Shown: positions 56,377 to 64,000 of the stretch, piece by piece
Layout: each line of letters begins with the position of its first letter
How positions within the stretch are numbered: position 1 is the first letter of the stretch
Source of the DNA: Methanobrevibacter millerae
Lineage (GTDB): Archaea; Methanobacteriota; Methanobacteria; Methanobacteriales; Methanobacteriaceae
Length of the DNA: 64,000 bases
Assembly: GCF_001477655.1 (NCBI RefSeq)
Contig: NZ_CP011266.1
Location: 2,340,001-2,404,000 of the forward strand
Direction: 5' to 3'
The notes under the pieces: generated by a model
Databases searched by the model: none
What the model saw: the letters and a program-made list of their open reading frames with translations, nothing else
Told to the model about the DNA's origin: nothing
Made by a program: the position numbers and the translations under genes

Positions 56377-57351
56377 TTTATTATCACCATCATCTTTTTT
56401 TATCTTTCAGTAAACATCAATACTTTAAATATTTTTCCCCCATAATGTAAAGTATAAAATATTTTACAAATACATATTAATTTTTCATCATATATAAATT
56501 ATACAGTTAAACAATTAAAATCATCATAATTAAACAATTTAAATCAATTAGATATAAAACCACCAAAAACATATAAAAAAATTTAAAAAATAAAAAAATA
56601 TATTTATAACCAAGTTATGCTGACATATGTAATTATTGAATTAGATAAAAATAATATTTTTTGACAAAATCTGTTCTATTGCAACATAAATTCCCATCAT
56701 AACCTAACAAACAATAAGTTTTGAATTATATGGTGCAAGAAATTTAGTGCCATTAAATAACACCCAAAACCCCATAATAATTTAAGATGCTCTTTTATTT
56801 TATTATTAAAATAATCAAATTATAGAACAGAAAAAATTAAAGGAAAATAGCAAAAAATAATTAATATGAACACTGTAATACCAGAAATAAAAGAACACAT
56901 GAGGAGACAAATTAAAGTAAAAAAGTAGGTTGCTGAAAGAAAATATTATCGATAAAACATGAAAAACACTATCTTAATTTAGTAATGATGAAATTAAGAG
57001 ATGTTCCGGATCTTCGAATTAAATTGTTTCGCAAGTGCGAATAAGGCGAAAGATCGTCATATTCGATAAAACACAAAATGAAGCTATAACATTCATTCTT
57101 ATTTTTACCTTATTTCGCTGTCCTACTGTCCACAATCAAAAAACCACATAAACAGGCAATTAGGCAGGCAGTTCCGGCCACAATCAATAAAAAAACACAT
57201 AAAAATATATGAAAAGAAGGTATCTATAAAGTTATCTTTTTGATTTTTACTCTTTTTATGCTAATTTTATAGAAATGGCCAACTTATCTGATACAAAATT
57301 TTATTAAGAAAATAGAATAATAATTATTAATAAAGTGTATATGGTGCAATT
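56377..57351. other. Near 1-kb non-coding region inside the candidate element
   Basis: 975 bases with no ORF worth calling; the longest candidate is 20 codons at 56867-56929. It has a GC-richer, hairpin-forming patch at 57009-57055 listed separately, and an imperfect direct repeat of about 22 bases (CCACAATCAA...CACATAAA) near 57130 and 57178. The sequence 56377-56800 is AT-rich and featureless. Confidence 0.5.
57009..57055. ncRNA. Candidate structured RNA or decayed hairpin element
   Basis: Outer arms GATCTTCG/CGAAAGATC (one bulged A) enclose an inner perfect hairpin TTCGCA-AG-TGCGAA. It is GC-richer than its surroundings and lies where no gene is found. Either strand could be transcribed. 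No known RNA family is recognised. Confidence 0.3.
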
Positions 57352-57827
57352 ATGAAGTGTCCAAAATGTAAAGAAGAAATTGAGGATAATTCAATGTATT
57401 GTCCGAATTGTGGTGATAAATTAAACCTAAACAATACAATGTATTGTCCGAATTGTGGTGAATTGACAGAATCTGATAAAAAGTTCTGTAGCAATTGTGG
57501 ATATAATTTCGTGAATATTTCTCCTCGTACTCCAGCATTTATTTTTGGAATGATTGGTTCAGGAATTGGGCTGTTAATAGCTCTCATTCTCACAGTAACC
57601 ACATTTGCTTATGGAGTTTTTCAAATAGGCATGATTGGTGGATATTTTTATTGTATATAGCTCCGATTATTGGATTAATAAGTACATGGCATCTTCAAAA
57701 AGACCGTCAGCTTGGTGCAATTGGAATGATTATATCAGCTGTTTTATTTTTCTTATACATACTTATAGGCTGGTTATCCTGTTTCTTTGTAGGTTTAGGT
57801 GCTTTATTGGTATTATTAAAAAAATAA
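57352..57827 (+). pseudogene. Zinc-ribbon membrane protein, frameshifted
   Basis: The first part (57352-57660) starts MKCPKCKEEIEDNSMYCPNCG and has three CPxCG-type pairs (also MYCPNCGEL and KFCSNCGYN), then a membrane helix (FIFGMIGSGIGLLIALILTV). It stops at a TAG at 57658. A +1 frame from about 57645 continues as YIAPIIGLISTWHLQKD and two more helices (GMIISAVLFFLYILIGW, FFVGLGALLVLLKK) to 57827. Adding one T to the run at 57647-57651 restores a protein of about 158 residues. So either a single-base deletion inactivated it, or the run is a slippery site, or it is a sequencing error. Confidence 0.75.
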
Positions 57828-57986
57828 ACTCTTTTTCTTTTTATTTTCTTTTAATTAGATATATGTAGTGTTTTAAGTTATTTTCTTTCAAGTTACGTCT
57901 CCAATGATTGTTATCTATTATTGGGTTTTTAGAATTGGGCAGTGATTTTTATAAAAAGATAAATAGAAATATAAATTGGTGATATA

Positions 57987-58253
57987 ATGGATGTAGATAA
58001 ATTATGCGAGAATTTTGAGATTATAAATTTTACGAACACATATATTAATCGCTGTAAAAAATTTAAAGATTACAATTCCCTTGATGAATATGTAAAAGAC
58101 ATAATTATTTGTTTAATGGATATTTTTCCATATTATGATTTAGAAATGTCAAAAGAAGATGTAAAGGTGGAAATAAAAGATATTGAACACTCATTTAATG
58201 TTGAAATACCTGCATATGATTATGCAATTGATTTAGGGTATGGTTGTGGTTAA
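57987..58253 (+). CDS. Small acidic orphan protein
   Basis: An 88-residue protein beginning MDVDKLCENFEIINFTNTY, acidic and rich in Asp, Ile and Tyr, with four cysteines not in a metal-binding pattern. Not recognised. ATG at 57987 follows TTGGTGATATA, a good ribosome site, so it is probably real. It converges with the RHH gene, stops 2 nt apart. It lies in the candidate mobile element. Confidence 0.5.
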   Translation: MDVDKLCENFEIINFTNTYINRCKKFKDYNSLDEYVKDIIICLMDIFPYYDLEMSKEDVKVEIKDIEHSFNVEIPAYDYAIDLGYGCG

Positions 58254-58255
58254 TT

Positions 58256-58414
58256 TTATTTAATTATTCCAGCCTTTAACAATGCCTGATACTCCCTACC
58301 AATCATCCCGCGCAAAGTATCAGAAATAGTAGAATCAAACAATACAAAATTAATTTCTTCAAGTTTTTGGACGTCTTCAGATGATACACGGAATGTTAAT
58401 CTTCTATCTTTCAT
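58256..58414 (-). CDS. Ribbon-helix-helix protein (CopG/MetJ-like)
   Basis: A 52-residue protein: MKDRRLTFRVSSEDVQKLEE (beta strand and first helix) and then a second helix (DTLRGMIGREYQALLKAG). This is the RHH DNA-binding pattern of plasmid and toxin-antitoxin repressors. No partner toxin is adjacent: the upstream gene is a primase-type fragment. It is too short for many gene finders. The start has no clear ribosome site. Confidence 0.65.
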   Translation of the reverse strand: MKDRRLTFRVSSEDVQKLEEINFVLFDSTISDTLRGMIGREYQALLKAGIIK

Positions 58415-58475
58415 ATTAATGATTTAGAATTCTAATGTTTAAAAGAAAAAAATAAGAAGTTGTTAATAAAACAAC

Positions 58476-58931
58476 TCATACAAAATGCTCAATAAACTTC
58501 TGAAGCACATCGGCCGGGTCTTCAATACCATAAACTTTTTTGATAAATGCTTCTTGGTCTAATTTGCCAACATCACAATTAGTGCTAGTACAAATAAACA
58601 ACTGTTCATAAGCCATTGCACTAGGCTGTTTATCATCATGCCATGGGCAGATGTAATGGTCATATGGCTTATGCTTGTTATTGTAATGATTAACTAGATA
58701 TTTATCATCCAGTAGTTCGGCGGCCAATTCGCGCATATCTATTGTATGTAATTCATTTGAAATGAATTTTCCATCATTTAACTCTAGCTTTTGCGGATAT
58801 TCAAAGTAAAATTCATCTTCTTTCAAGATATCCAAACAATCAGATTCACTGAGTTTTTCCTTTAAATCTGCATAGAAGTTTTTGTAACTGCCTTCACCAC
58901 TATCTATTGTTGCATGTTTGCCGGCAGACAT
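58476..58931 (-). CDS. Primase-type (CHC2-like) zinc-finger protein, probably 5'-truncated
   Basis: A 151-residue ORF from ATG 58931. YICPWHDDKQPSAMAY and FICTSTNCDVG fit the CPxHxxxxPS...C...C zinc finger of DnaG-type primases in phages and plasmids. The same frame stays open and protein-like upstream to 59048 (for example NGNYYKIAKSAIGSNPV), but has no ATG, GTG or TTG there and runs into the end of the GNAT-like gene. GGAGG at 58948 is too far from the ATG. So the true start was probably lost by recombination. The Toprim catalytic domain of a primase is absent. Confidence 0.55.
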   Translation of the reverse strand: MSAGKHATIDSGEGSYKNFYADLKEKLSESDCLDILKEDEFYFEYPQKLELNDGKFISNELHTIDMRELAAELLDDKYLVNHYNNKHKPYDHYICPWHDDKQPSAMAYEQLFICTSTNCDVGKLDQEAFIKKVYGIEDPADVLQKFIEHFV

Positions 58932-59013
58932 TATTGGAAATATAAATTTTCCTCCTTCCTGGTTAACTGGATTACTTCCTATTGCACTCTTTGCAATTTT
59001 GTAATAGTTTCCA

Positions 59014-59406
59014 TTATGAAGTTTTACCCAAGCTTCTAAATTCTTTTTTTATTAAAATTTCATCATCGGAACTGACTATCTGATAATCAAGTTTTTTAAA
59101 TATTTCTAAAGCCAAATCCTCTTCATCCAAAGATGCATAAGATGCACTGAATTCCAAATCAATTGCTATTTTTTCCAGTTGCTTGATTAGTTTATATGAC
59201 AATTCTTCACGATTTTTTAAAGAATTAATGAATAAACTATTAATTTCAATAGAATCAGCATCATAAACTTTAAAGCTGGCACATCCAACAGTAGATGTGT
59301 AGTTAACTAACAGTAGAACTACCTGAGGTTCATCCAAAACACATCCGAAAGATCTGCAAAAATCAATGAATCTTTCATCCATCTCATCGGTTACAATAAT
59401 TTCCAT
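59014..59406 (-). CDS. GNAT-like acetyltransferase, C-terminus possibly altered
   Basis: A 130-residue protein with the order of GNAT strands and helices: VVLLLVNYTSTVGCASFK, EINSLFIN (like the strand before the acetyl-CoA loop), REELSYKLIKQLEKIA (helix) and SLDEEDLALEIFKKLDYQI. The acetyl-CoA pyrophosphate loop is poorly conserved (NREELS). ATG at 59406 is 5 nt after GGAGGT. The last about 12 residues (EFRSLGKTS) overlap the open frame of the primase-like ORF and may be element-derived. It overlaps the cytosine deaminase gene by 23 nt, so the pair is translationally coupled. Confidence 0.65.
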   Translation of the reverse strand: MEIIVTDEMDERFIDFCRSFGCVLDEPQVVLLLVNYTSTVGCASFKVYDADSIEINSLFINSLKNREELSYKLIKQLEKIAIDLEFSASYASLDEEDLALEIFKKLDYQIVSSDDEILIKKEFRSLGKTS

Positions 59407-59875
59407 CATTAACCTCCGTAGTGTTTCCTACCTTTGCAAGTTCTTCATCCCAGATTTCAGAATTATTGCATGTGAATTTTAAAAATAAGTCTCTGCAACG
59501 AATATCATCCAAAACAACAATTTCAACATCATTTATTTTAAGAAAATTTTCTGCTCCCATAAGTGTAGTGTTTTCACCAATGACAACTTTCGGAATATTA
59601 TATAATATTATTGCACCGGAACACATCGGACAGGGAGAAAGAGTTGTGTACAATGTACATTTTCTGTAATCTTCATAATTTAAACGGCCTGCATTTTCAA
59701 TAGCATCCATTTCAGCATGCAAAATTACAGAATCATTTTGAATTAGTCTATTGTGACCTTGTGAAATCACTTCACCATCTTTAACAAGGACAGAACCTAT
59801 TGGAAGACCGCCCTCTTCTAAAGATTTTTGAGCTTCCATAATAGCTAATTCCATAAAATAAGCATCATCTTTCAT
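59384..59875 (-). CDS. Cytosine deaminase, fungal FCY1-like (nucleoside deaminase family)
   Basis: A 163-residue zinc deaminase: HAEMDAIENAGRL supplies the zinc His and catalytic Glu, and LSPCPMCSGAIILYNIP the two cysteines. The stretch TLYTTLSPCPMCSGAI, VVIGEN and the VVVLDDxRC-like IVVLDDIRC resemble yeast cytosine deaminase more than TadA. It would convert cytosine to uracil in salvage. TadA-like activity on tRNA cannot be excluded. The ATG has only a weak ribosome site. Confidence 0.8.
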   Translation of the reverse strand: MKDDAYFMELAIMEAQKSLEEGGLPIGSVLVKDGEVISQGHNRLIQNDSVILHAEMDAIENAGRLNYEDYRKCTLYTTLSPCPMCSGAIILYNIPKVVIGENTTLMGAENFLKINDVEIVVLDDIRCRDLFLKFTCNNSEIWDEELAKVGNTTEVNDGNYCNR

Positions 59876-59891
59876 AAAAAAAATAAATTAT

Positions 59892-59914
59892 AGATGATTA
59901 TTTAATAATCATCT
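59892..59914 (-). terminator. Terminator of the coiled-coil gene
   Basis: Perfect 11-bp arms AGATGATTATT/AATAATCATCT with a single central base, followed leftward by ATAATTTATTTTTTTT. Confidence 0.7.
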
Positions 59915-60993
59915 TATTTGAATCTGTTAAACAATCCGCCTTTGTTAGATTGTTTTTCAGCATCTTCTTTAAGTTTATCAATTTGGTGTCTTAAATCTGA
60001 GATAGTTTTTTGAGATTCATTGGATAACTTATCATAATTACTTTGTTTGATTTTCAAATCAGATTTAAGTGAGACAATTTCCTCTTTTAATTTGTCAATA
60101 GATTTTTTAGATTGCTCATCCACTTCTTCTTTATAATTACCCATTTCAATGAGTTTATTCCTTAAATCATCAATTTCGGATTTAAGTTCTTCATTTTGTT
60201 TTTTAGAATCTTCCAATTCCTCATTAGAAGTTTTTAAATTATCTCTTAATTTTTGATTTGTATCTTCCAAATCTTCAACATTTGATGCTTTTAAAGTACT
60301 GATTTGGTCTTTTAAAGATTTGATTTTTTCTTCGTACTCTTCTTTAATTGTATCTAATTCAGATTGTAATCTGTCAGTTCTTGCTTTATTAACTGCACTA
60401 TCTGCACCTAATTCACCAATACGATTACTTAAATCTTCATTAATGTCAAGCTGATTATAATATTTTCTTGAAGTTTTATCCAAAGCACTCGTCAATTCAT
60501 TTTTAAGAGATTTTAATTTAGAGTTTTCCTTTTTAAGATCAGGAATAATAGTATTAGTCAAGTAATTTAATTCATTTGATTGATTTTGTAATTTGGATTC
60601 TTTTTCTTTTAAATCTTTTTTCAATTTAGAAATTTCAGAATCATCTTTTTTAACTACAGGTTCCTCTTCAACCGCATCAGCAACTTCATCAACAGTCTCT
60701 TCCTCAACAGGTTTTTCCACCTTAGGTTCAACTTCAGGTTTTTCCTCAACAGGTTTTTCCACCTTAGGTTCAACTTCAGGTTTTTCCTCAACAGGTTTTT
60801 CCACCTTAGGTTCAACTTCAGGTTTTTCCTCAACAGGTTTTTCGACCTTAGGTTCAACTTTAGGTTTTTGTTTAATACTTTCTTTTTTTACATCAACAGT
60901 AGTTGAAGAGTCAGCTTTAGACTTATTACCTAATTTAGTAAAATCTAATTTTATTTTATTTCCATATAATTTATTTACAGGTTCTTCAGACAT
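59914..60993 (-). CDS. Coiled-coil protein with EKPxVEPK tandem repeats
   Basis: A 359-residue cytoplasmic protein with no signal or membrane segment. Residues 1-40 are a basic start (KLYGNKIKLDFTKLGNKSK). Residues of about 42-97 are four copies of a 14-residue Pro/Glu/Val/Lys unit. Residues of about 115-345 form one long coiled coil with heptads rich in E, K, L and S, and the tail is NKGGLFNRFK. The function is unknown; the build resembles structural or scaffold proteins. ATG at 60993 follows GGTGATAAAAA. It is monocistronic. Confidence 0.75.
   Translation of the reverse strand: MSEEPVNKLYGNKIKLDFTKLGNKSKADSSTTVDVKKESIKQKPKVEPKVEKPVEEKPEVEPKVEKPVEEKPEVEPKVEKPVEEKPEVEPKVEKPVEEETVDEVADAVEEEPVVKKDDSEISKLKKDLKEKESKLQNQSNELNYLTNTIIPDLKKENSKLKSLKNELTSALDKTSRKYYNQLDINEDLSNRIGELGADSAVNKARTDRLQSELDTIKEEYEEKIKSLKDQISTLKASNVEDLEDTNQKLRDNLKTSNEELEDSKKQNEELKSEIDDLRNKLIEMGNYKEEVDEQSKKSIDKLKEEIVSLKSDLKIKQSNYDKLSNESQKTISDLRHQIDKLKEDAEKQSNKGGLFNRFK
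60702..60869 (-). repeat. Four tandem 42-bp repeats in the coiled-coil gene
   Basis: Units begin at 60702, 60744, 60786 and 60828. The first three are identical; the fourth differs at two bases. Each codes 14 residues, so copy changes keep the reading frame. Confidence 0.9.
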
Positions 60994-61209
60994 TTTTTAT
61001 CACCACTTAAAGCAATGAAAAATAATTTAAATTCGACAGTCTATGTAAAATAAAAGTTTCTTTTTTAATATATTTAAATTTTTATCAAATTGATAATTTT
61101 AATATAAATACAGTTCATTTTTTCACAAATATGCATCTCCCCAAATTTAATATAGTTCGAAATATACATATAATAACTAACTAATTTTTAAAAAAACCAC
61201 GGCGATATT

Positions 61210-64000
61210 ATGGATTATTTTGATAGATTAGAAGCTGAAACTCACAAATTATACAAGATAGCTAATGAGGCTCGCTCTAAAGGACTGGATGTTGAAACAA
61301 AAACAGAAGTTCCTTTAGCAAAGGATTTAGCTGAACGGGTAGAAGGGCTTGTAGGTCCTGAAGGAGTAGCTAAACGTATAAAAGAATTAGAAAAAGATAT
61401 GTCAAGAGAAGAAGTTGCTTTTGAAATAGCAGCAGAAATTGCATCTGCAAAATTTGAATTGACTGGAGAAAAGGCAGATTACGATGAAGAGCAAAGATGC
61501 GATCAGGGATTAAGAACAGCTCTTGCAATATTGACTGAAGGGGTAGTGGCTGCACCGCTCGAAGGTATTTCACAAGTCAAAATCAAAAATAATTTCGATT
61601 CAACAAAATATATTGCCGTATACTTCGCAGGACCTATCAGAAGCGCTGGAGGTACTGCTGCAGCACTTGCCGTATTGCTTGGAGATAAAATTAGAAGAGC
61701 TATAGAAATTGATGAATTCAAACCTATAGAGGATGAAATAGAGCGTTATGTGGAAGAAGTAGAACTTTACGAATCAGAAGTTACCAATCTCCAGTATTCA
61801 CCAACACCGGAAGAAGTAAGATTTGCAGCAAACCACATACCCGTTGAAGTTACAGGCGAACAGACTGATGCAGTTGAAGTATCACACAGAGATTTGGAAC
61901 GTGTTGAAACAAACAATATTCGTGGTGGAGCATTACTGGCTATGGTTGAAGGGGTTATCCAGAAATCCAAAAAAATCCATAAGATTTCAAATAATCTTGG
62001 ACTTAACTGGGAATGGCTTACAGAGTATTCAAAACCTAAAAAAGAAGAATCTTCTGATTCATCCGAAGAGTCCGAAATTGTCCACGAACCTAAATACATT
62101 CAGGATATTATTGGTGGAAGACCTGTTTTAGGACATCCTTCTGAAAAGGGAGGATTTAGATTAAGATATGGAAGATCCAGAAATACAGGTCTTGCTACAA
62201 TGGGTGTTCACCCCGCCACAATGGCATTGCTTGAATTTTTGGCTGTTGGAACACAACTTAAAATCGAATATCCCGGTAAAGGAAATTGTGTAGTTCCGGT
62301 AGATTCAATTGAGGCTCCTACAGTCAAGCTCAAAAATGGTGATGTTGTCATTATCAACAGCGTTAAGCAAGCACGTGAGCTTAAAAAGGATGTTGTTGAA
62401 ATATTGTTCTTAGGAGACATGCTTGTTGCATTTGGTGAGTTTTTAAGAAACAATCAGCCATTATATCCATCAGGATGGTGTGAAGAATGGTGGATTGGAC
62501 TTTTAAAGGAAAGTGAAAATTACTCTGAAGATGACAATCTTGATTTAGGTCGTTTAGAATATGATTATTTGCCTGCTAAAGAAGCCTTTGAACTATCTAA
62601 AAAGTATGACATTCCACTTCATCCAAAATATACATACTGCTATAATGATGTAACTATCGAAGATTTGAATGCACTATATGATCTGCTGATGGAGTGCAAG
62701 GATACCTACAGCATTGATGAAGGAATTAAATTAAAGTTATCCTATCCTAAAAGGACACTTGAAATGATAGGTGTGCCACATATTGTTCGTGACAATCAAA
62801 TAATTATAGATGCTGATAACTCATATGCACTTCTTGCAACACTGATAGATAGACTACCTAAAAAGGACACAACTATTGAAGCCTTAAACGAAATATCAAA
62901 TATTGAAATAAAAAACAAGGCTCCGGCATATATCGGTACCCGTGTAGGAAGGCCTGAAAAATCAAAAGAAAGACTAATGAAACCTGCACCACATGGACTG
63001 TTCCCAATTGGAAACTATGGTGGATCTCAAAGGCTCGTTGCCAATGCCGCCAAAAAAGGTACAATACAGGTCGAATTATCAAGAAGAAAATGTACAAATC
63101 CCAACTGTAGATTAATGTCATTCAGTTCAATCTGTCCTAAATGTGGTGCCCCAACAGAAATTGGAAAGCCTGAAAATAAAAAAATCAACCTGGCATCAAT
63201 GCTTAAAAAAGCATCAGACAATGTTAACGTGAGAAAAGTTGATAAGTTTAAGGCTGTTGTAGGTATGATTTCCGAATCCAAGCTTCCGGAGCCATTGGAA
63301 AAAGGAATACTTAGGGCTAAAAATGAAGTGTTTACCTTTAAGGATGGTACAATACGTCACGATTCAACAGATTTACCTCTGACCCATTTTATACCAAAAG
63401 AAATTGGAGTCAGCGTTGAAAAGCTTCTTGAAATGGGCTATGAGCATGACTGTTATGGAAAACCTATAGAAAACGAGGACCAAATCATTGAACTCAAGGT
63501 TCAGGACGTTGTTATTTCAAACAATTGTGCTGAATATCTGGTAAATACCGCACATTTCATTGATGATGAATTGACCAAATTTTATGGAATGGAAATCTTC
63601 TACAATGTAAAAACCAAAACTGACTTGATTGGACATTTGATTGCAGGACTTGCTCCACACACATCCGCCGGAGTATTGGGACGTATAGTTGGATTTACAA
63701 AGGCATTAGGCTGTTACGCCCACCCTTATTTCCACTCAGCAAAACGTAGAAACTGCGACAGTGACGAAGATGCTGTGATGCTGCTTTTGGATGCATTGAT
63801 TAACTTTTCAAAAACATACTTGCCTAATACCAGAGGAGGAAGTATGGATGCTCCATTGGTTTTATCTTCAAGAATTGACCCTGAAGAAATTGATGACGAA
63901 TCCCACAACCTAGACATCTATGAACGCTTTCCTGTCGAGTTTTATGACAGAACAAAAGATCCGCTCAAACCTGCAGAAGTTCTGGATTTGATTGATAATG
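61210..64000 (+). CDS. polC: DNA polymerase D large subunit (DP2), partial at the 3' end
   Basis: The first 930 residues of the catalytic subunit of the archaeal replicative polymerase D; the window ends inside the gene. YFAGPIRSAGGTAAALAVLLGD near residue 140 and GVHPATMALLEFLAVGTQL near 335 are DP2 signatures. A zinc finger (CTNPNCRLMSFSSICPKCG) lies near 635, and NCDSDEDAVMLLLDALINF near 850 carries the catalytic double-psi acidic residues. No intein is found in this part, including at the NCDxDED site. The small subunit (polB) is not in the window. ATG at 61210 follows GGCGATATT. Confidence 0.96.
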   Translation, partial: MDYFDRLEAETHKLYKIANEARSKGLDVETKTEVPLAKDLAERVEGLVGPEGVAKRIKELEKDMSREEVAFEIAAEIASAKFELTGEKADYDEEQRCDQGLRTALAILTEGVVAAPLEGISQVKIKNNFDSTKYIAVYFAGPIRSAGGTAAALAVLLGDKIRRAIEIDEFKPIEDEIERYVEEVELYESEVTNLQYSPTPEEVRFAANHIPVEVTGEQTDAVEVSHRDLERVETNNIRGGALLAMVEGVIQKSKKIHKISNNLGLNWEWLTEYSKPKKEESSDSSEESEIVHEPKYIQDIIGGRPVLGHPSEKGGFRLRYGRSRNTGLATMGVHPATMALLEFLAVGTQLKIEYPGKGNCVVPVDSIEAPTVKLKNGDVVIINSVKQARELKKDVVEILFLGDMLVAFGEFLRNNQPLYPSGWCEEWWIGLLKESENYSEDDNLDLGRLEYDYLPAKEAFELSKKYDIPLHPKYTYCYNDVTIEDLNALYDLLMECKDTYSIDEGIKLKLSYPKRTLEMIGVPHIVRDNQIIIDADNSYALLATLIDRLPKKDTTIEALNEISNIEIKNKAPAYIGTRVGRPEKSKERLMKPAPHGLFPIGNYGGSQRLVANAAKKGTIQVELSRRKCTNPNCRLMSFSSICPKCGAPTEIGKPENKKINLASMLKKASDNVNVRKVDKFKAVVGMISESKLPEPLEKGILRAKNEVFTFKDGTIRHDSTDLPLTHFIPKEIGVSVEKLLEMGYEHDCYGKPIENEDQIIELKVQDVVISNNCAEYLVNTAHFIDDELTKFYGMEIFYNVKTKTDLIGHLIAGLAPHTSAGVLGRIVGFTKALGCYAHPYFHSAKRRNCDSDEDAVMLLLDALINFSKTYLPNTRGGSMDAPLVLSSRIDPEEIDDESHNLDIYERFPVEFYDRTKDPLKPAEVLDLIDN

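Larger units (their letters stand above)
53634..59048. mobile_element. Probable decayed integrative element
   Basis: Between lysS and the GNAT-like gene lie a tyrosine recombinase, a secreted protein, about 1 kb without genes, a frameshifted zinc-ribbon membrane gene, an 88-residue orphan, an RHH protein and a primase-type zinc-finger ORF without a proper start. Gene density is low, small orphan genes dominate, and housekeeping genes resume on both sides. The right edge is put at 59048 where the primase-like frame begins inside the GNAT gene. No duplicated att sites could be recognised, so borders are approximate. Confidence 0.45.

Noticed and set aside
57635-57868. 77-codon rightward ORF downstream of the zinc-ribbon gene
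   Set aside because: The frame giving a membrane protein is a different one (ending at 57827). This frame is an incidental overlap.
58256-58931. Toxin-antitoxin pair of RHH protein and neighbour
   Set aside because: The upstream gene has a primase-type zinc finger and no toxin motif, and the 88-residue gene is convergent, so no pair is supported.
60702-60869. Possible CRISPR-like array
   Set aside because: The 42-bp units are directly adjacent without spacers, lie in one reading frame and encode 14-residue units. There are no cas genes. No CRISPR array is seen in the window.
60593-61018. 141-codon rightward ORF with STGFSTLGS repeats
   Set aside because: Its repeats are only the reverse reading of the 42-bp repeats in the coiled-coil gene. 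There is no ribosome site.
63750-63800. Intein in DNA polymerase D at the NCDxDED site
   Set aside because: The sequence through NCDSDEDAVMLLLD is continuous with no intein start or end motifs.

Overview
The window looks like the chromosome of a hydrogen- and formate-using methanogen of the order Methanobacteriales, most like Methanobrevibacter. The base composition is very AT-rich. The archaeal core genes are class I LysRS, family D DNA polymerase, PAN, TBP, aIF6 and AglB. The methanogen genes are fwd, aksA, a DUF98 chorismate lyase-like gene and nrpR next to glnA. Secreted adhesin-like proteins and an fdhCAB formate operon also fit that genus. The species cannot be fixed from the sequence alone.

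Layout. 1-2436: two leftward genes for secreted adhesin-like proteins; both seem to start at ATT codons. 2520-6786: a leftward translation/RNA cluster (prefoldin alpha, L18a/LX, aIF6, L31e, L39e, a PP-loop ATPase, a PDCD5-like protein, S19e with an unusual tail, YhbY, RNase P Rpp21). 7092-16553: leftward AK6-like kinase, DRG GTPase, AglB oligosaccharyltransferase, topoisomerase I, a small zinc protein, a SerB phosphatase fused to a coiled coil, and TBP. 16734-21325: rightward CYTH protein, homocitrate synthase, homoaconitase large subunit, chorismate lyase-like protein and FEN1. 21322-23245: leftward DUF2119 and S-adenosylhomocysteine hydrolase. 23411-23521: an intron-containing elongator tRNA-Met. 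23639-28923: aldo/keto reductase, ThiF-like protein, and glnA with a perfect NrpR-type operator, followed by nrpR itself.

28925-45761 is the metabolic core. A leftward fwdFGDBAC operon (tungsten/molybdenum formylmethanofuran dehydrogenase, the first CO2-fixing step of methanogenesis) is headed by a gene encoding an HTH-ferredoxin protein. It diverges from a mobB-moaA operon for the molybdopterin cofactor that such enzymes need. Next come a leftward fdhCAB operon (formate uptake and F420-dependent formate oxidation), an FmdE-family gene and fdhD. The fwd/mobB divergent region carries the palindrome ATGTGT-N7-ACACAT at both ends. A second palindrome, TTTAGG-N4-CCTAAA, is shared by the mobB and fdhC upstream regions. 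Together they suggest an undescribed cofactor/formate regulon, for which the HTH-ferredoxin and a ModE/LysR-like protein at 46412-47281 are candidate regulators.

45764-53621: hexuloisomerase, the ModE-like regulator, a PfkB kinase, a radical SAM protein, thiC, PAN and lysS. 53634-59048: a probable decayed integrative element (tyrosine recombinase, lipoprotein-like or secreted protein, over 1 kb of non-coding DNA, a frameshifted zinc-ribbon membrane gene, an RHH protein, a primase-type zinc-finger fragment). 59014-64000: a GNAT-like protein, a fungal-type cytosine deaminase, a coiled-coil protein with 42-bp tandem repeats, and the start of the DNA polymerase D large subunit, cut by the window edge. 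Many genes are followed by hairpin plus T-run terminators.
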